Assembly: GCF_015679265.1 (NCBI RefSeq)
Contig: NZ_CP064942.1
Location: 2,708,001-2,772,000 of the forward strand
Direction of reading: 5' to 3'
Length of the DNA stretch: 64,000 bases
DNA from: Pontivivens ytuae
GTDB lineage: Bacteria; Pseudomonadota; Alphaproteobacteria; Rhodobacterales; Rhodobacteraceae
Shown here: positions 40,299 through 48,571 of the stretch, in pieces
Layout of the letters: each line of letters starts with the position of its first letter
How positions within the stretch are numbered: position 1 is the first letter of the stretch
Program-made: the position numbers and the translations under genes
Notes under the pieces: model-generated
The model's database searches: none
What the model saw: the letters and a program-made list of their open reading frames with translations, nothing else
What the model was told of the DNA's origin: nothing

Positions 40299-42403
40299 TC
40301 TTCGACACGCATGTCGCGGTGGACTGGTCGGCGCGCTCGCAGCCCTCGCCAGCAAAGCCCGCGGCGGATGCGATCTGGATCGGCGTGGTGCGCGGCGGCG
40401 TGGCGGAGCTGCCGACCTATCATCGAACGCGGGCGGCGGCGCTGGAGGCGATCGCCGCGCTGATCTGGGAGGATCGTGTCGCGGGGCGCCGCATCCTCGT
40501 CGGCTTCGACTTTCCCTTCGGCTGGCCGCGGGGTCTGGCGGCGCATCTGACCGGAGAGGCGCGGGCGCGCGACCTCTGGCGTTGGTTCGCGGGGCGGATC
40601 GAGGATGCGCCGGACAACGCCAACAACCGCTATGACGTGGCCGAGGCTGTCAACCGGGCCTTGCCGGGCGTCGGCCCGTACTGGTCGAAGTCGCATCGCG
40701 ACCGCTGGGCGGAGATCCCTTTCACCGATCTGCGCGACGGCCACGGCCTGCCGCGCCGGCGGCTGATCGAGGAGCAGGTGCGCGGCGCGAAGGAGGTCTG
40801 GCAGCTCGCGGGCGCAGGTTCCGTCGGCTCGCAGGCGATCCTCGGTGTCGCGGCGCTGGAGCGGCTGGCGGCGGAGACCGGGGCCGAAGTCTGGCCCTTC
40901 GACACCGGCCTCACGGTGCCGGAGGGCGACGCGGTGCTGGCGGAGATCTATCCCTCCCTCTTCAACGACGCGGTGAAGACGCGGCTCGGCGACGGCGACA
41001 TCAAGGACGCCGTGCAGGTCGCCGTGACGGCGGAGCGGATCGCGCAGTGGGATCGGGAAGGGACGCTGGCGAGCCTTCTGAGCCCTACCGTCGAGCAGCC
41101 CGAGGTCATCGCGCGGGAGGAGGGGTGGATCCTCGGGGTGCCGGGTGCGGTTGCATCGACACCCAAGCTCTCCAACGACTGCTTCGCCCTACCGCCGGGC
41201 GTGGACTGGACGCCGGTGGACGAGGCGTTGGAGCGGCTGCGCGCCGGTCTCATCCCGATTGCCGAGGTGGAGCAGGTCCCGGTGGCGCAGGCTGGCGGAA
41301 GGGTGCTGGCGGTGGCCGTGGTGGCCCGCCGGTCCAACCCGCCCGCGGCCAATGCGGCGGTGGACGGGTATGCGTTCGCGGCGGCGGGGCTCGCCGGCCC
41401 GGTGCGTTTGCCGCTGGCCCCGGGCCGTGCGGCGGCGGGGGCGCCCTTCGACGGAACCGTGCCACCCGGTCATGCGCTGCGCATCCTGACCGGCGCAGTG
41501 CTGCCCGAGGGGGCCGACACGATCGTGTTGCAGGAGGATGTGGCGGTCGAGGATGGTGCGGTCCGATTCGAGGCGCGGCTGAAGCCCTGCGCCAATGTCC
41601 GCCCTGCTGGCGAGGACGCCGAGGCCGGGGCCGAGGTCCTCGCAGCGCCGCTACTGCTGCGCCCACAGGACCTCGCGCTGGCAAGTGCCGTAGGGGTGGA
41701 CCGGCTCGCCGTGCGCAAGCCTCTGCGCGTTGCCGTCTTGTCTACCGGGGATGAGGTCGTGGAGCCCGGCAGCGCGGCCCGTCCGGGTGCCATCTTCGAC
41801 GCGAACCGGCCGATGTTGCTCGATCTGGTCCGGCGCTGGGGCTACGCGCCGGTCGATCTGGGCATCGCGCGGGATCGGGAGGGCGAGGTTCGGGCCGCGC
41901 TCCAGCGTGGCGCGGCGGAGGCCGATGCGATCCTGACCTCCGGCGGCGCATCGGCGGGGGACGAGGATCACATCTCGGCCCTTCTGACCGCCGAGGGCTC
42001 CGTCTCCACCTGGCGCATCGCCGTGAAGCCGGGGCGTCCACTGGCGCTGGGGATGTGGCAGGGCACGCCGGTCTTCGGCCTGCCGGGCAACCCGGTCGCG
42101 GCCTTCGTCTGCACGCTGATCTTCGCCCGGCCCGCGCTGGGGCTGATGGCGGGGGCGGGCTGGCAGGTGCCGCAGCCGCTGTGGCTGCCTGCGGCCTTCG
42201 AGAAACGCAAGAAGCCGGGTCGGCGCGAGTACCTGCGCGCGCGGGTGCGGGACGGGCAGGTGGAGGTCTTCGCCTCCGAAGGCTCCGGCCGCGTCTCGGG
42301 CCTGAGCTGGGCCGAGGGGCTGTGCGAGCTGCCGGACGACGGGCTCGACGTGAAACCCGGCACCCCGGTGCGGTACCTGCCGTTCGAGGCGTTTGGCCTC
42401 TGA
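40295..42403 (+). CDS. moeA: Fusion protein: RNase H-like N-terminal domain and MoeA
   Basis: A 702-residue protein. Residues about 1-290 start FDTHVAVDWSARSQPSP with an acidic VGFDFPFGWP near residue 65, a pattern of an RNase H-like or DUF429-type domain of unknown use. Residues about 305-702 are MoeA, which inserts molybdate: VAQAGGRVLAVAVVARRSNPPAANAAVDGYAF, TGAVLPEGADTIVLQEDV, STGDEVVEPG, TSGGASAGDEDH and FGLPGNPVAAFVC. Ordinary MoeA has about 400 residues, so the extra domain is notable. Follows mobB in the block. Confidence 0.88.
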   Translation: MIFDTHVAVDWSARSQPSPAKPAADAIWIGVVRGGVAELPTYHRTRAAALEAIAALIWEDRVAGRRILVGFDFPFGWPRGLAAHLTGEARARDLWRWFAGRIEDAPDNANNRYDVAEAVNRALPGVGPYWSKSHRDRWAEIPFTDLRDGHGLPRRRLIEEQVRGAKEVWQLAGAGSVGSQAILGVAALERLAAETGAEVWPFDTGLTVPEGDAVLAEIYPSLFNDAVKTRLGDGDIKDAVQVAVTAERIAQWDREGTLASLLSPTVEQPEVIAREEGWILGVPGAVASTPKLSNDCFALPPGVDWTPVDEALERLRAGLIPIAEVEQVPVAQAGGRVLAVAVVARRSNPPAANAAVDGYAFAAAGLAGPVRLPLAPGRAAAGAPFDGTVPPGHALRILTGAVLPEGADTIVLQEDVAVEDGAVRFEARLKPCANVRPAGEDAEAGAEVLAAPLLLRPQDLALASAVGVDRLAVRKPLRVAVLSTGDEVVEPGSAARPGAIFDANRPMLLDLVRRWGYAPVDLGIARDREGEVRAALQRGAAEADAILTSGGASAGDEDHISALLTAEGSVSTWRIAVKPGRPLALGMWQGTPVFGLPGNPVAAFVCTLIFARPALGLMAGAGWQVPQPLWLPAAFEKRKKPGRREYLRARVRDGQVEVFASEGSGRVSGLSWAEGLCELPDDGLDVKPGTPVRYLPFEAFGL

Positions 42404-42406
42404 CCC

Positions 42407-42439
42407 CTCTCGGATCGCGTATTTGGAGAAAGATGAAGG
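42407..42439 (+). repeat. GATATTT/GAAGG intergenic element, copy E
   Basis: A degenerate copy (CGCGTATTTGGAGAAAGATG followed by AAGG) 4 bp after the moeA stop, in sense orientation. Confidence 0.5.
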
Positions 42440-42505
42440 CGGGTGCTTGCGCGAGGCGGCTGCGGTGGTAGCAGTGGCGGGCCGCTCCGGCGTGAGGAGA
42501 TCACC

Positions 42506-43684
42506 ATGCCCCGACCGAATGCGCTGAGCCCTGCCGGGCTGCGGACCGCTGCCGCCTATGCCGCGATCTTTGCCGCACTCGGTGTGCACCTGCCGTTCTG
42601 GCCGCTCTGGCTCGCCGAATGGGGGCTGACCGCGGCGGAGATCGGGGGATTTACAGCCGCCGGCATCGTGATCCGGGTGCTGGCGGGGCTCGCGGTGCCG
42701 GCGCTCGCCGACCGGCTGGACGCGCGGCGCGCGGTTCTGGCGGCGGTGGCCGGGATCGGGGCGGTGACCTTCGCCGTCCACGGGCTGCTCGATGCGCGCG
42801 GCGTGCTGCTGGTCGCGACGCTGGTCACGGGTGTCGTTTTTGCCGGGATGATCCCGATCGCGGATGCCTTGGGCACGGCCGCGGCACGGACGGGAGGCTT
42901 CGGCTATGCGCCTGTCCGCTCCATGGGCTCGCTGTCGTTCCTTCTGGCGAGCCTCGCGGTCGGCTGGCTAATCGCGCGCTACGGCGTGGTCGTCGCACAG
43001 TGGTGGATCGTGGTGGCGCTGATCTTCTGCGTCTGGACCGCGTGGACGCATCCGGGCGGCGGCAATGTGCGCCAGCCGCATCCCCCGCGGCTGGGTGACC
43101 TGGGGCGGATGCTGACGGAGAAGCGCTTCGTTATCTTCATCGTCGCCATCGGCATGGCGCAGAGCTCGCATGCCGTGCTCTACGCCTACGGTTCCCTGCA
43201 TTGGGAGGCGCTGGGGGTCAGCGAGCCGGTGATCGGGCAGCTCTGGGCCTTTGCCGTCGCGATGGAGACGGTGCTGATGCTGATCGCCGGAACCTGGCTG
43301 ATCCGGCGCTTCGGCGCGGTGGGGGCTATTGCACTGAGTGCCGCGGCGGGGGTGGTGCGCTGGGGCTGGATGATGTTCGATCCGACGGGGGCGACGCTCT
43401 GGGGCCTTCAGGTGCTGCACGCGCTGACCTTCGGCGCGGGGCATCTGGGCGGGATCGCCTTCATCGCGGCTGCCGTGCCGGAGCGGCTGGCGGCCTCGGC
43501 CCAGGGCATGTTCAGCTCGGCGGCGGGCGGGGTGCTGATGGCGCTCGGTATGGCGATCGCCTCGGTGGTCTATCCGATGGCGGGCGGGCTCACCTACGGG
43601 ATCGCCGGGGTGATGTCGCTGATCGGGCTGGTGCTCGCCCTGTGGCTCGGTCGGATCTGGGACGGTGGCGAGACCGTGCGCTAA
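42506..43684 (+). CDS. MFS transporter
   Basis: A 392-residue major facilitator with 12 predicted helices. GVHLPFWPLWLAEWGLTAAEIGGFTAAGIVIRVLAGLAVPALADRLDARRAVL covers helices 1-3 with the RLD-ARR loop. Its general pattern is that of the 3-phenylpropionate transporter (HcaT-like) family. Substrate not known. The RBS GAGGAGA precedes the ATG. Converges with the next gene, stops interlocked in CTAA. Confidence 0.87.
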   Translation: MPRPNALSPAGLRTAAAYAAIFAALGVHLPFWPLWLAEWGLTAAEIGGFTAAGIVIRVLAGLAVPALADRLDARRAVLAAVAGIGAVTFAVHGLLDARGVLLVATLVTGVVFAGMIPIADALGTAAARTGGFGYAPVRSMGSLSFLLASLAVGWLIARYGVVVAQWWIVVALIFCVWTAWTHPGGGNVRQPHPPRLGDLGRMLTEKRFVIFIVAIGMAQSSHAVLYAYGSLHWEALGVSEPVIGQLWAFAVAMETVLMLIAGTWLIRRFGAVGAIALSAAAGVVRWGWMMFDPTGATLWGLQVLHALTFGAGHLGGIAFIAAAVPERLAASAQGMFSSAAGGVLMALGMAIASVVYPMAGGLTYGIAGVMSLIGLVLALWLGRIWDGGETVR

Positions 43685-44670
43685 TCGAGCGCGCCGGTCA
43701 CGGTCGCGAGCAGCATGAAGGCGCGGCCGGTGCGAGTGTCGGCGAGCCGCCCGATATCTTCGTCGGCCAGTGTCGGCGCCATCTCCTTCAACAGCAGGTC
43801 GAAGTGGCGCAGGAAGTGGAGCGCGGTGTCGCGCATCACCTCGTCCGTGCGCATCCGTCCGCGCGTGAGGCTGATGGCGGTCGTGTCCTCGATGCCGGCG
43901 AGCCCCGCAAGCTCGCTGCCGCGTTCACCTTCGGCGAAGCGGCGCCAGAGGGAGGGGTCTGTGGCGACCGGGTCGAGATCGTCCATGTAGATCCCGTCCT
44001 GGGAGAGCAGGTTCAGCACGTCCTCCGCCGCGCGCAGGACCTGGGCAACGGAGCGGTCCTGCATCGCGCGGCGCATGGCGCGGAAGCCCGCGGTGTCGTC
44101 CGCATCGGTCGGGAAGTTGAGGGCGCGCAGGATCTCCGGCCACTCGGGTGGGCCGGAGGGCTCCGCCGCCGACGGCTCGTCGAAGGGGAGGGAGCGCTGC
44201 GCCGTCTCGGGCTTCGGCGCGGGGCGCAGGGGCTTGGCGAGCAACCGGCTGGGTTTGCCGCTTTCAGCAGCCCGGGCCGCATTCTCCGCCACCTTCTCCA
44301 GCACGGTCCGGTCGGCCTCCCGCCCCTCCAGGAGAGCATAGAGCGCCCGGTCCGTCACCCGCTGCCGCTCGGTGATCCGGGCGAGCATGTCGGAGACTTC
44401 CTTGGACGGTTTCGCAGGGACGGGCGGTGTCTCCTGCAACTCGTCAACGATGAAGGCGAGCGCGCGGGCCTCCGCCCGCCAGTCCTCCAGCCGCCGGATG
44501 GTGAGTGCCAGGACGAAGGCGAGCCCGCCGGGCACCAACACGGCGAGAGCGCAGAAGAGGGCGACGGCCATGCCGGGGGCCGGCTGGGTCAGCAGCCAGG
44601 CGAGGACCACGGCGGCCCAGGCGAGGATCGCGCCCCCGGCCAACAGCCATCCGCGCCAGATCCCCCCCAT
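43681..44670 (-). CDS. Membrane-anchored coiled protein, unknown
   Basis: A 329-residue protein: two N-terminal helices (about residues 8-28 and 34-56), then an Arg/Glu-rich helical region with heptad-like spacing (about 60-135), a Pro/Ala linker (about 140-170) and a C-terminal globular part (about 175-329) rich in acidic residues. No family recognised. It is 9 bp downstream of greA, so co-expressed with it. Possibly an envelope or division-related protein; evidence is only structural. Confidence 0.7.
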   Translation of the reverse strand: MGGIWRGWLLAGGAILAWAAVVLAWLLTQPAPGMAVALFCALAVLVPGGLAFVLALTIRRLEDWRAEARALAFIVDELQETPPVPAKPSKEVSDMLARITERQRVTDRALYALLEGREADRTVLEKVAENAARAAESGKPSRLLAKPLRPAPKPETAQRSLPFDEPSAAEPSGPPEWPEILRALNFPTDADDTAGFRAMRRAMQDRSVAQVLRAAEDVLNLLSQDGIYMDDLDPVATDPSLWRRFAEGERGSELAGLAGIEDTTAISLTRGRMRTDEVMRDTALHFLRHFDLLLKEMAPTLADEDIGRLADTRTGRAFMLLATVTGALD

Positions 44671-44679
44671 GCCGCGCTC

Positions 44680-45150
44680 CTACTTGAAGGCCACGCTGAC
44701 GACTTCGTAGGAGCGGGTGCCGCCGGGCGTCACGACCTCGACGCTGTCCCCCTCCTCCTTGCCGATCAGGGCGCGCGCGATGGGCGAGCGCATGTTGAGC
44801 AGCCCCGCCTCGATATCGGCCTCCTGCTCGCCGACGATCTGGTAGGTCTTCTCCTCGTCGGTGTCCTCGTCCGCGATGGTGACGGTCGCGCCGAACTTGA
44901 TGGAGCCCGACAGGCCCGTCACCTTGATGACGTCGGCGCGGGAAATCACGCCTTCGAGCTCCTTGATCCGGCCCTCGATGAAGGACTGCTTCTCACGCGC
45001 GGCGTGATACTCGGCATTCTCGGACAGGTCGCCATGCTCGCGGGCCTCCGCGATGGCGGAGATCACGGCGGGTCGCTCCTCCAGCTTCAGCTTCTTGAGC
45101 TCGGCATCGAGTTTCGCGAAACCCTTCTCGGTCAGGGGCACCTTGTCCAT
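44680..45150 (-). CDS. greA: Transcription elongation factor GreA
   Basis: A 156-residue factor that rescues backtracked RNA polymerase. The N-terminal coiled coil shows [20 protein letters not shown], then [22 protein letters not shown] with the tip Asp and Glu that coordinate magnesium (about residue 42). The C-terminal FKBP-like domain has [51 protein letters not shown] lies before the ATG. Its leader contains a promoter-terminator unit. Confidence 0.96.
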   Translation of the reverse strand: MDKVPLTEKGFAKLDAELKKLKLEERPAVISAIAEAREHGDLSENAEYHAAREKQSFIEGRIKELEGVISRADVIKVTGLSGSIKFGATVTIADEDTDEEKTYQIVGEQEADIEAGLLNMRSPIARALIGKEEGDSVEVVTPGGTRSYEVVSVAFK

Positions 45151-45171
45151 TCATTCCTCCACCGGCCCCGA

Positions 45172-45198
45172 AAAGACACGGGGCGCAGAAATGTCTTT
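45172..45198 (-). promoter_or_regulatory. Second leader hairpin upstream of greA
   Basis: AAAGACA (45172-45178) and TGTCTTT (45192-45198) form a 7-bp inverted repeat between the leader terminator and the greA ribosome site. On the minus strand the stem ends in TTTT. Confidence 0.4.
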
Positions 45199-45203
45199 CA
45201 CTG

Positions 45204-45231
45204 AAAAAGCCGCGTCCTCTCGGAACGCGGC
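45204..45231 (-). terminator. Terminator in the greA leader (GraL-like)
   Basis: Read on the minus strand, GCCGCGT/ACGCGGC form a perfect 7-bp stem with a 9-nt loop, followed by TTTTT. It lies 54-81 bp upstream of greA and immediately after a predicted promoter, so it would stop a very short RNA or attenuate greA. No gene on the minus strand precedes it. Confidence 0.6.
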
Positions 45232-45238
45232 CTCAAAG

Positions 45239-45267
45239 ACGATAGGTCTGGCGCGTCGGCGTTGCAA
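45239..45267 (-). promoter_or_regulatory. Predicted greA promoter
   Basis: On the minus strand: TTGCAA (45267-45262), 17-nt spacer, TATCGT (45244-45239). The start site would be near 45232, at the foot of the terminator stem. Confidence 0.5.
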
Positions 45268-45367
45268 GATGGCGACCAGCGAAAGCGGCGTGGCCAAGGT
45301 TCTCCAAAACGTTTCGTCACGAGGCGCGACAGAAGCGCCCGTGACCAAGCGTTCGGCACAGCAGCCG

Positions 45368-45396
45368 ATTGACCTGCGCGTAACCTCTGAATACCT
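45368..45396 (+). promoter_or_regulatory. Possible promoter of ETF-QO
   Basis: TTGACC at 45368-45373 and TACCTC at 45391-45396 are spaced by 17 nt, 42 bp upstream of the ATG. The -10 box is weak. Confidence 0.35.
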
Positions 45397-45437
45397 CTTT
45401 GCGCAACGATATTTCTCGACCGGCGAAGAGGAACGCA

Positions 45438-47090
45438 ATGGCAGAGATCGAGCGCGAGAGCATGGAATACGACGTCGTGATCGTCGGGGCGGGGCCTGCG
45501 GGGCTGTCCGCCGCGATCCGGCTCAAGCAGCTCGATGCGGACCTCAACGTGGTGGTGCTCGAGAAGGGCTCCGAGGTCGGCGCCCACATCCTGTCCGGCG
45601 CGGTGCTCGATCCCGTTGGCCTCGACGCGCTCATGCCCGACTGGCGGGAGAAAGGCGCGCCGATCACGACGGAAGTGACGGAGGACCGGTTCATGGTCCT
45701 CGGCCCGCAGGGCTCGCTCAAGATCCCGACCTGGCCGATGCCGCCGCTCCTCAACAACCACGGCAACTACATCGTCTCTATGGGCAATGTCTGCCGCTGG
45801 ATGGCCGAGCAGGCCGAGGCGCTGGGCGTCGAGATCTTCCCCGGCATGTCCTGCTCCGAGCTCGTCTACGGCGAGAACGGTGAAGTGAAGGGCGTCGTCG
45901 CGGGCGAGTTCGGCATCTCGAAGGACGGCACCAAGGGCGCGGGTTACGAGCCGGGCATGGAATTGCACGGCAAGTATGTCTTCCTCGCCGAGGGCGTGCG
46001 CGGCTCGCTGTCGAAGATGGCGATCGCGCAGTACGGCCTCGATGCCGCGTCCGACGTGCAGAAATACGGCCTCGGCATGAAGGAGATCTGGGAGGTCAAG
46101 CCGGAGAACCACAAGCTCGGCCAGGTCACCCACACCATGGGCTGGCCGCTGGGCTCGAACGCCGGTGGCGGCTCCTTCATGTACCACGCCGAGAACAATC
46201 AGGTGTATCTCGGCTTCGTGGTGCACCTGAACTACACCAACCCGCATGTCTTCCCGTACATGGAATTCCAGCGGTTCAAGCATCACCCGGAGATCGCGAA
46301 GGTGCTGGAGGGCGGCAAGCGCGTCGCCTATGGCGCGCGGGCGATCACGGAAGGCGGCTTCCAGTCGATGCCGAAGGCGTGCTTCCCGGGCGGTGCGATG
46401 CTCGGCTGCTCCGTCGGGCTCGTGAACGTCCCGCGGATCAAGGGCAACCACAACGCGATGCTCTCGGGCAAGGCGGCGGCGGAGCATGCCTATGCCGCGA
46501 TCCAGGAGGGCCGCTCGGGCGATGAACTGACCGGCTACGACAAGGAACTGCGCGACGGCCCGGTGGGCGAGGACCTCAAGAAAGTGCGCAACGTGAAGCC
46601 GATGTGGTCCAAGTATGGCCTGACCGCGAGCCTCGTCGGTGGCGGCGTCGACATGTGGGCGGCCACCATCCTCGGCCGGCCGCTCTTCGGCACGATCAGC
46701 CATGGCAAGACCGATGCGGAGGCAACGGAGCCTGCCAAGCGCCACAAGCCCATCGACTACCCGCGGCCCGACGGCAAGATCAGCTTCGACCGGCTGACCA
46801 ACGTGTCGTTCTCCGGCACGAACCATGAGGAAGACCAGCCGACGCACCTGAAGCTGAAGGACGCGGACCTGCCGACCCACGTGCACCTGCCGAAATTCGC
46901 CGGCCCGTCGCAGCGCTACTGCCCGGCAGGGGTCTACGAGTTCGTGAAGGCAGAGGACGGATCGGACAAGTTCCAGATCAACGGCCAGAACTGCGTCCAC
47001 TGCAAGACCTGCGATATCAAGGACCCGCTCCAGAACATCGTCTGGACGGTCCCGCAGGGTGGCGACGGACCGAACTATCCCAACATGTGA
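45438..47090 (+). CDS. Electron transfer flavoprotein-ubiquinone oxidoreductase
   Basis: A 550-residue membrane-associated flavoprotein that passes electrons from ETF to ubiquinone in fatty- and amino-acid oxidation. N-terminal FAD site YDVVIVGAGPAGLSAAIRLKQ (residues 10-30), the ubiquinone-related region with TKGAGYEPGMELHGKY, and the C-terminal 4Fe-4S domain, where YCPAGVYEF and NCVHCKTCDIKDPLQNIVW (about residues 500-535) supply four cysteines. Length matches the family. It ends in a strong terminator. ATG chosen over an upstream in-frame ATG because it matches the family N-terminus. Confidence 0.96.
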   Translation: MAEIERESMEYDVVIVGAGPAGLSAAIRLKQLDADLNVVVLEKGSEVGAHILSGAVLDPVGLDALMPDWREKGAPITTEVTEDRFMVLGPQGSLKIPTWPMPPLLNNHGNYIVSMGNVCRWMAEQAEALGVEIFPGMSCSELVYGENGEVKGVVAGEFGISKDGTKGAGYEPGMELHGKYVFLAEGVRGSLSKMAIAQYGLDAASDVQKYGLGMKEIWEVKPENHKLGQVTHTMGWPLGSNAGGGSFMYHAENNQVYLGFVVHLNYTNPHVFPYMEFQRFKHHPEIAKVLEGGKRVAYGARAITEGGFQSMPKACFPGGAMLGCSVGLVNVPRIKGNHNAMLSGKAAAEHAYAAIQEGRSGDELTGYDKELRDGPVGEDLKKVRNVKPMWSKYGLTASLVGGGVDMWAATILGRPLFGTISHGKTDAEATEPAKRHKPIDYPRPDGKISFDRLTNVSFSGTNHEEDQPTHLKLKDADLPTHVHLPKFAGPSQRYCPAGVYEFVKAEDGSDKFQINGQNCVHCKTCDIKDPLQNIVWTVPQGGDGPNYPNM

Positions 47091-47099
47091 TCCAGCGGA

Positions 47100-47129
47100 C
47101 GGGGGCCTTCAGGCCCCCGACTGCTTTTT
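47100..47129 (+). terminator. Terminator of ETF-QO
   Basis: CGGGGGCCT (47100-47108) pairs with AGGCCCCCG (47111-47119); CTTTTT follows within 10 nt. Confidence 0.85.
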
Positions 47130-47130
47130 A

Positions 47131-47169
47131 GCCCTGCGGGCCGTCTTGCGTATTTCGCGAAGGTGAAGG
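47131..47169 (+). repeat. GATATTT/GAAGG intergenic element, copy F
   Basis: A degenerate copy, CTTGCGTATTTCGCGAAGGT followed by GAAGG, directly after the terminator. Confidence 0.5.
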
Positions 47170-47171
47170 GC

Positions 47172-48062
47172 CTAGCGGTAGGAGCCAAAGGCGACGTCGG
47201 CGATCAGGGTCGTGTCGGCCTGCGGCGCCCAGCCGAGCTCGCATCGGATGCGGCGGCTGTCGAGGCGGTTGTCGGTTTGCAGGAACATCGCGGTGAAGGG
47301 GTCGAGGGCTGCGGCCGCTTCGTCCGGTTTGACCTGCTTCGGGCTGGCACCAGTGGCCGCGGCGGTGGCCTCCGCGAGTTGGCGGGCGGTGGGGCTGTCA
47401 TCGGCCGCGACATGGTAGAGCGGGGCAGGGTTGTCAGCCGCGATCAGCTTCAGGAAGGCCTGGGCCGCGTCGTCCACGTGAAGGGCGGAGAGCCGGGCGG
47501 CTCCGTCGTCGACCACCGGGACCTCTCCGGTTTCGCGAGCGTGCTTCATGAGGATCGGCAGGAAGACACTGCCGCCGCGGCCATGGACGAAGGAGGCGAG
47601 GCGGACTTCCGTGCAGGCGAGGCCGGGCCGGGTCCGGAGGGCCATGAGTGACCGGGCGCGGACCGCCGCCGGGTGATCGTCAAGCACGGGTGTGTCCTCG
47701 TCCATTGGGCCGTTGGAGGGATCGAGGAAGATGGTGCCGTTCGTTACGATCAGCCGTGTTTCGGTGCCCGTCAGCGCGTCCGCCAGATGGTCGAGCGCTG
47801 CCCGCTCCATCTCCACCGCCGCAAACCAGTCGGCGCCGTGGCTGGGAAAACCCAGATGCAGAACGGCGTCGTGGCCGGGTGCGGCGTCGGCGAGGGCCTT
47901 TGGTTCGTTCAGATCGGCCACGAGGTGAGCCGCGCCCGCCGGCAGTGCTGAGGTCCGGCTCGCGTCCCGCAGGGCAGCGGTGACCTCGTGCCCGGCGGCC
48001 AGAAGCGCCTTCGCCGTCGCGGATCCGACATAGCCCGTAGCGCCTGTCATCAGTATCTTCAT
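47172..48062 (-). CDS. NAD(P)-binding epimerase/reductase (atypical SDR)
   Basis: A 296-residue extended or atypical SDR: MKILMTGATGYVGSATAKALLAAGHEV binds the dinucleotide, AVLHLGFPSHG follows near residue 68, and LSALHVDDAAQAFLKLI near residue 195 is typical of epimerase-like reductases. The normal YxxxK is not obvious, so the reaction is unclear. A divergent HxlR regulator suggests stress or quinone induction, as for many such pairs. Confidence 0.83.
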   Translation of the reverse strand: MKILMTGATGYVGSATAKALLAAGHEVTAALRDASRTSALPAGAAHLVADLNEPKALADAAPGHDAVLHLGFPSHGADWFAAVEMERAALDHLADALTGTETRLIVTNGTIFLDPSNGPMDEDTPVLDDHPAAVRARSLMALRTRPGLACTEVRLASFVHGRGGSVFLPILMKHARETGEVPVVDDGAARLSALHVDDAAQAFLKLIAADNPAPLYHVAADDSPTARQLAEATAAATGASPKQVKPDEAAAALDPFTAMFLQTDNRLDSRRIRCELGWAPQADTTLIADVAFGSYR

Positions 48063-48136
48063 GGTCGATCTCCTTCTCGGTGAGGAGACCTGACACCCCG
48101 CGCCCGACGCGTGGAAGATCGCACTTTGAGGTGAGT
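48063..48136. promoter_or_regulatory. Divergent promoter region of the epimerase/HxlR pair
   Basis: The 74-bp gap contains CTCCT and AGGAG, part of an imperfect inverted repeat AGGT...ACCT around 48063-48092. It may be the HxlR operator. Confidence 0.35.
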
Positions 48137-48490
48137 ATGGCCCGCATTGCCCATCGCGACCGGCCCTGTCCGCGCTTCGCCGCGACCGAGGCGCTGAAGC
48201 GCCTCATGGGCCGGTGGAAGGTGCCGATTCTGCTGACGCTCGCCGATGGCCCGATGCGCTATGCCGCGCTGCACCGCGCGCTCGTGCCGATCACCCACAA
48301 GATGCTCGCCCAGCAGCTCGCGGCGCTCGAGGCCGATGACCTGATCGAGCGGCGGGAACTGGTCGCGGACCCGCCGAAGGTCGTGGAGTACCGCCTCGGC
48401 CCCGAGGGCGAGCGTGCCCGCGTCCTGCTTGCGGAGCTGCAGCGGTGGGGTGCCGCGCAGGCGAATGAGGCGTGGGCGCCGCGCAACTGA
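48137..48490 (+). CDS. HxlR family transcriptional regulator
   Basis: A 117-residue winged-helix regulator: CPRFAATEALKRLMGRWKVPILLTLADGPMRYAALHRAL (residues about 11-48), then ITHKMLAQQLAALEADDLIERRE and a basic wing. HxlR members often sense electrophiles via the N-terminal cysteine. It is divergent from the NAD(P)-binding epimerase/reductase, its probable target. Confidence 0.92.
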   Translation: MARIAHRDRPCPRFAATEALKRLMGRWKVPILLTLADGPMRYAALHRALVPITHKMLAQQLAALEADDLIERRELVADPPKVVEYRLGPEGERARVLLAELQRWGAAQANEAWAPRN

Positions 48491-48514
48491 GGCAAATGCC
48501 CACAGCGACGTGCG

Positions 48515-48543
48515 TTGCGCTTGCCGGGCGGCGCGCATAACTT
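48515..48543 (+). promoter_or_regulatory. Predicted promoter of the TPR gene
   Basis: TTGCGC (48515-48520), 17-nt spacer, TAACTT (48538-48543). Confidence 0.45.
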
Positions 48544-48571
48544 TTGAGGCAAGCCACCTTTGGAGCCGTCC

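Noticed and set aside
45204..45231. Terminator of an upstream minus-strand gene
   Set aside because: No minus-strand gene exists between it and the ETF-QO promoter.
45151..45437. tRNA or other structured RNA gene beside greA
   Set aside because: No cloverleaf could be drawn; only the hairpins described were found.
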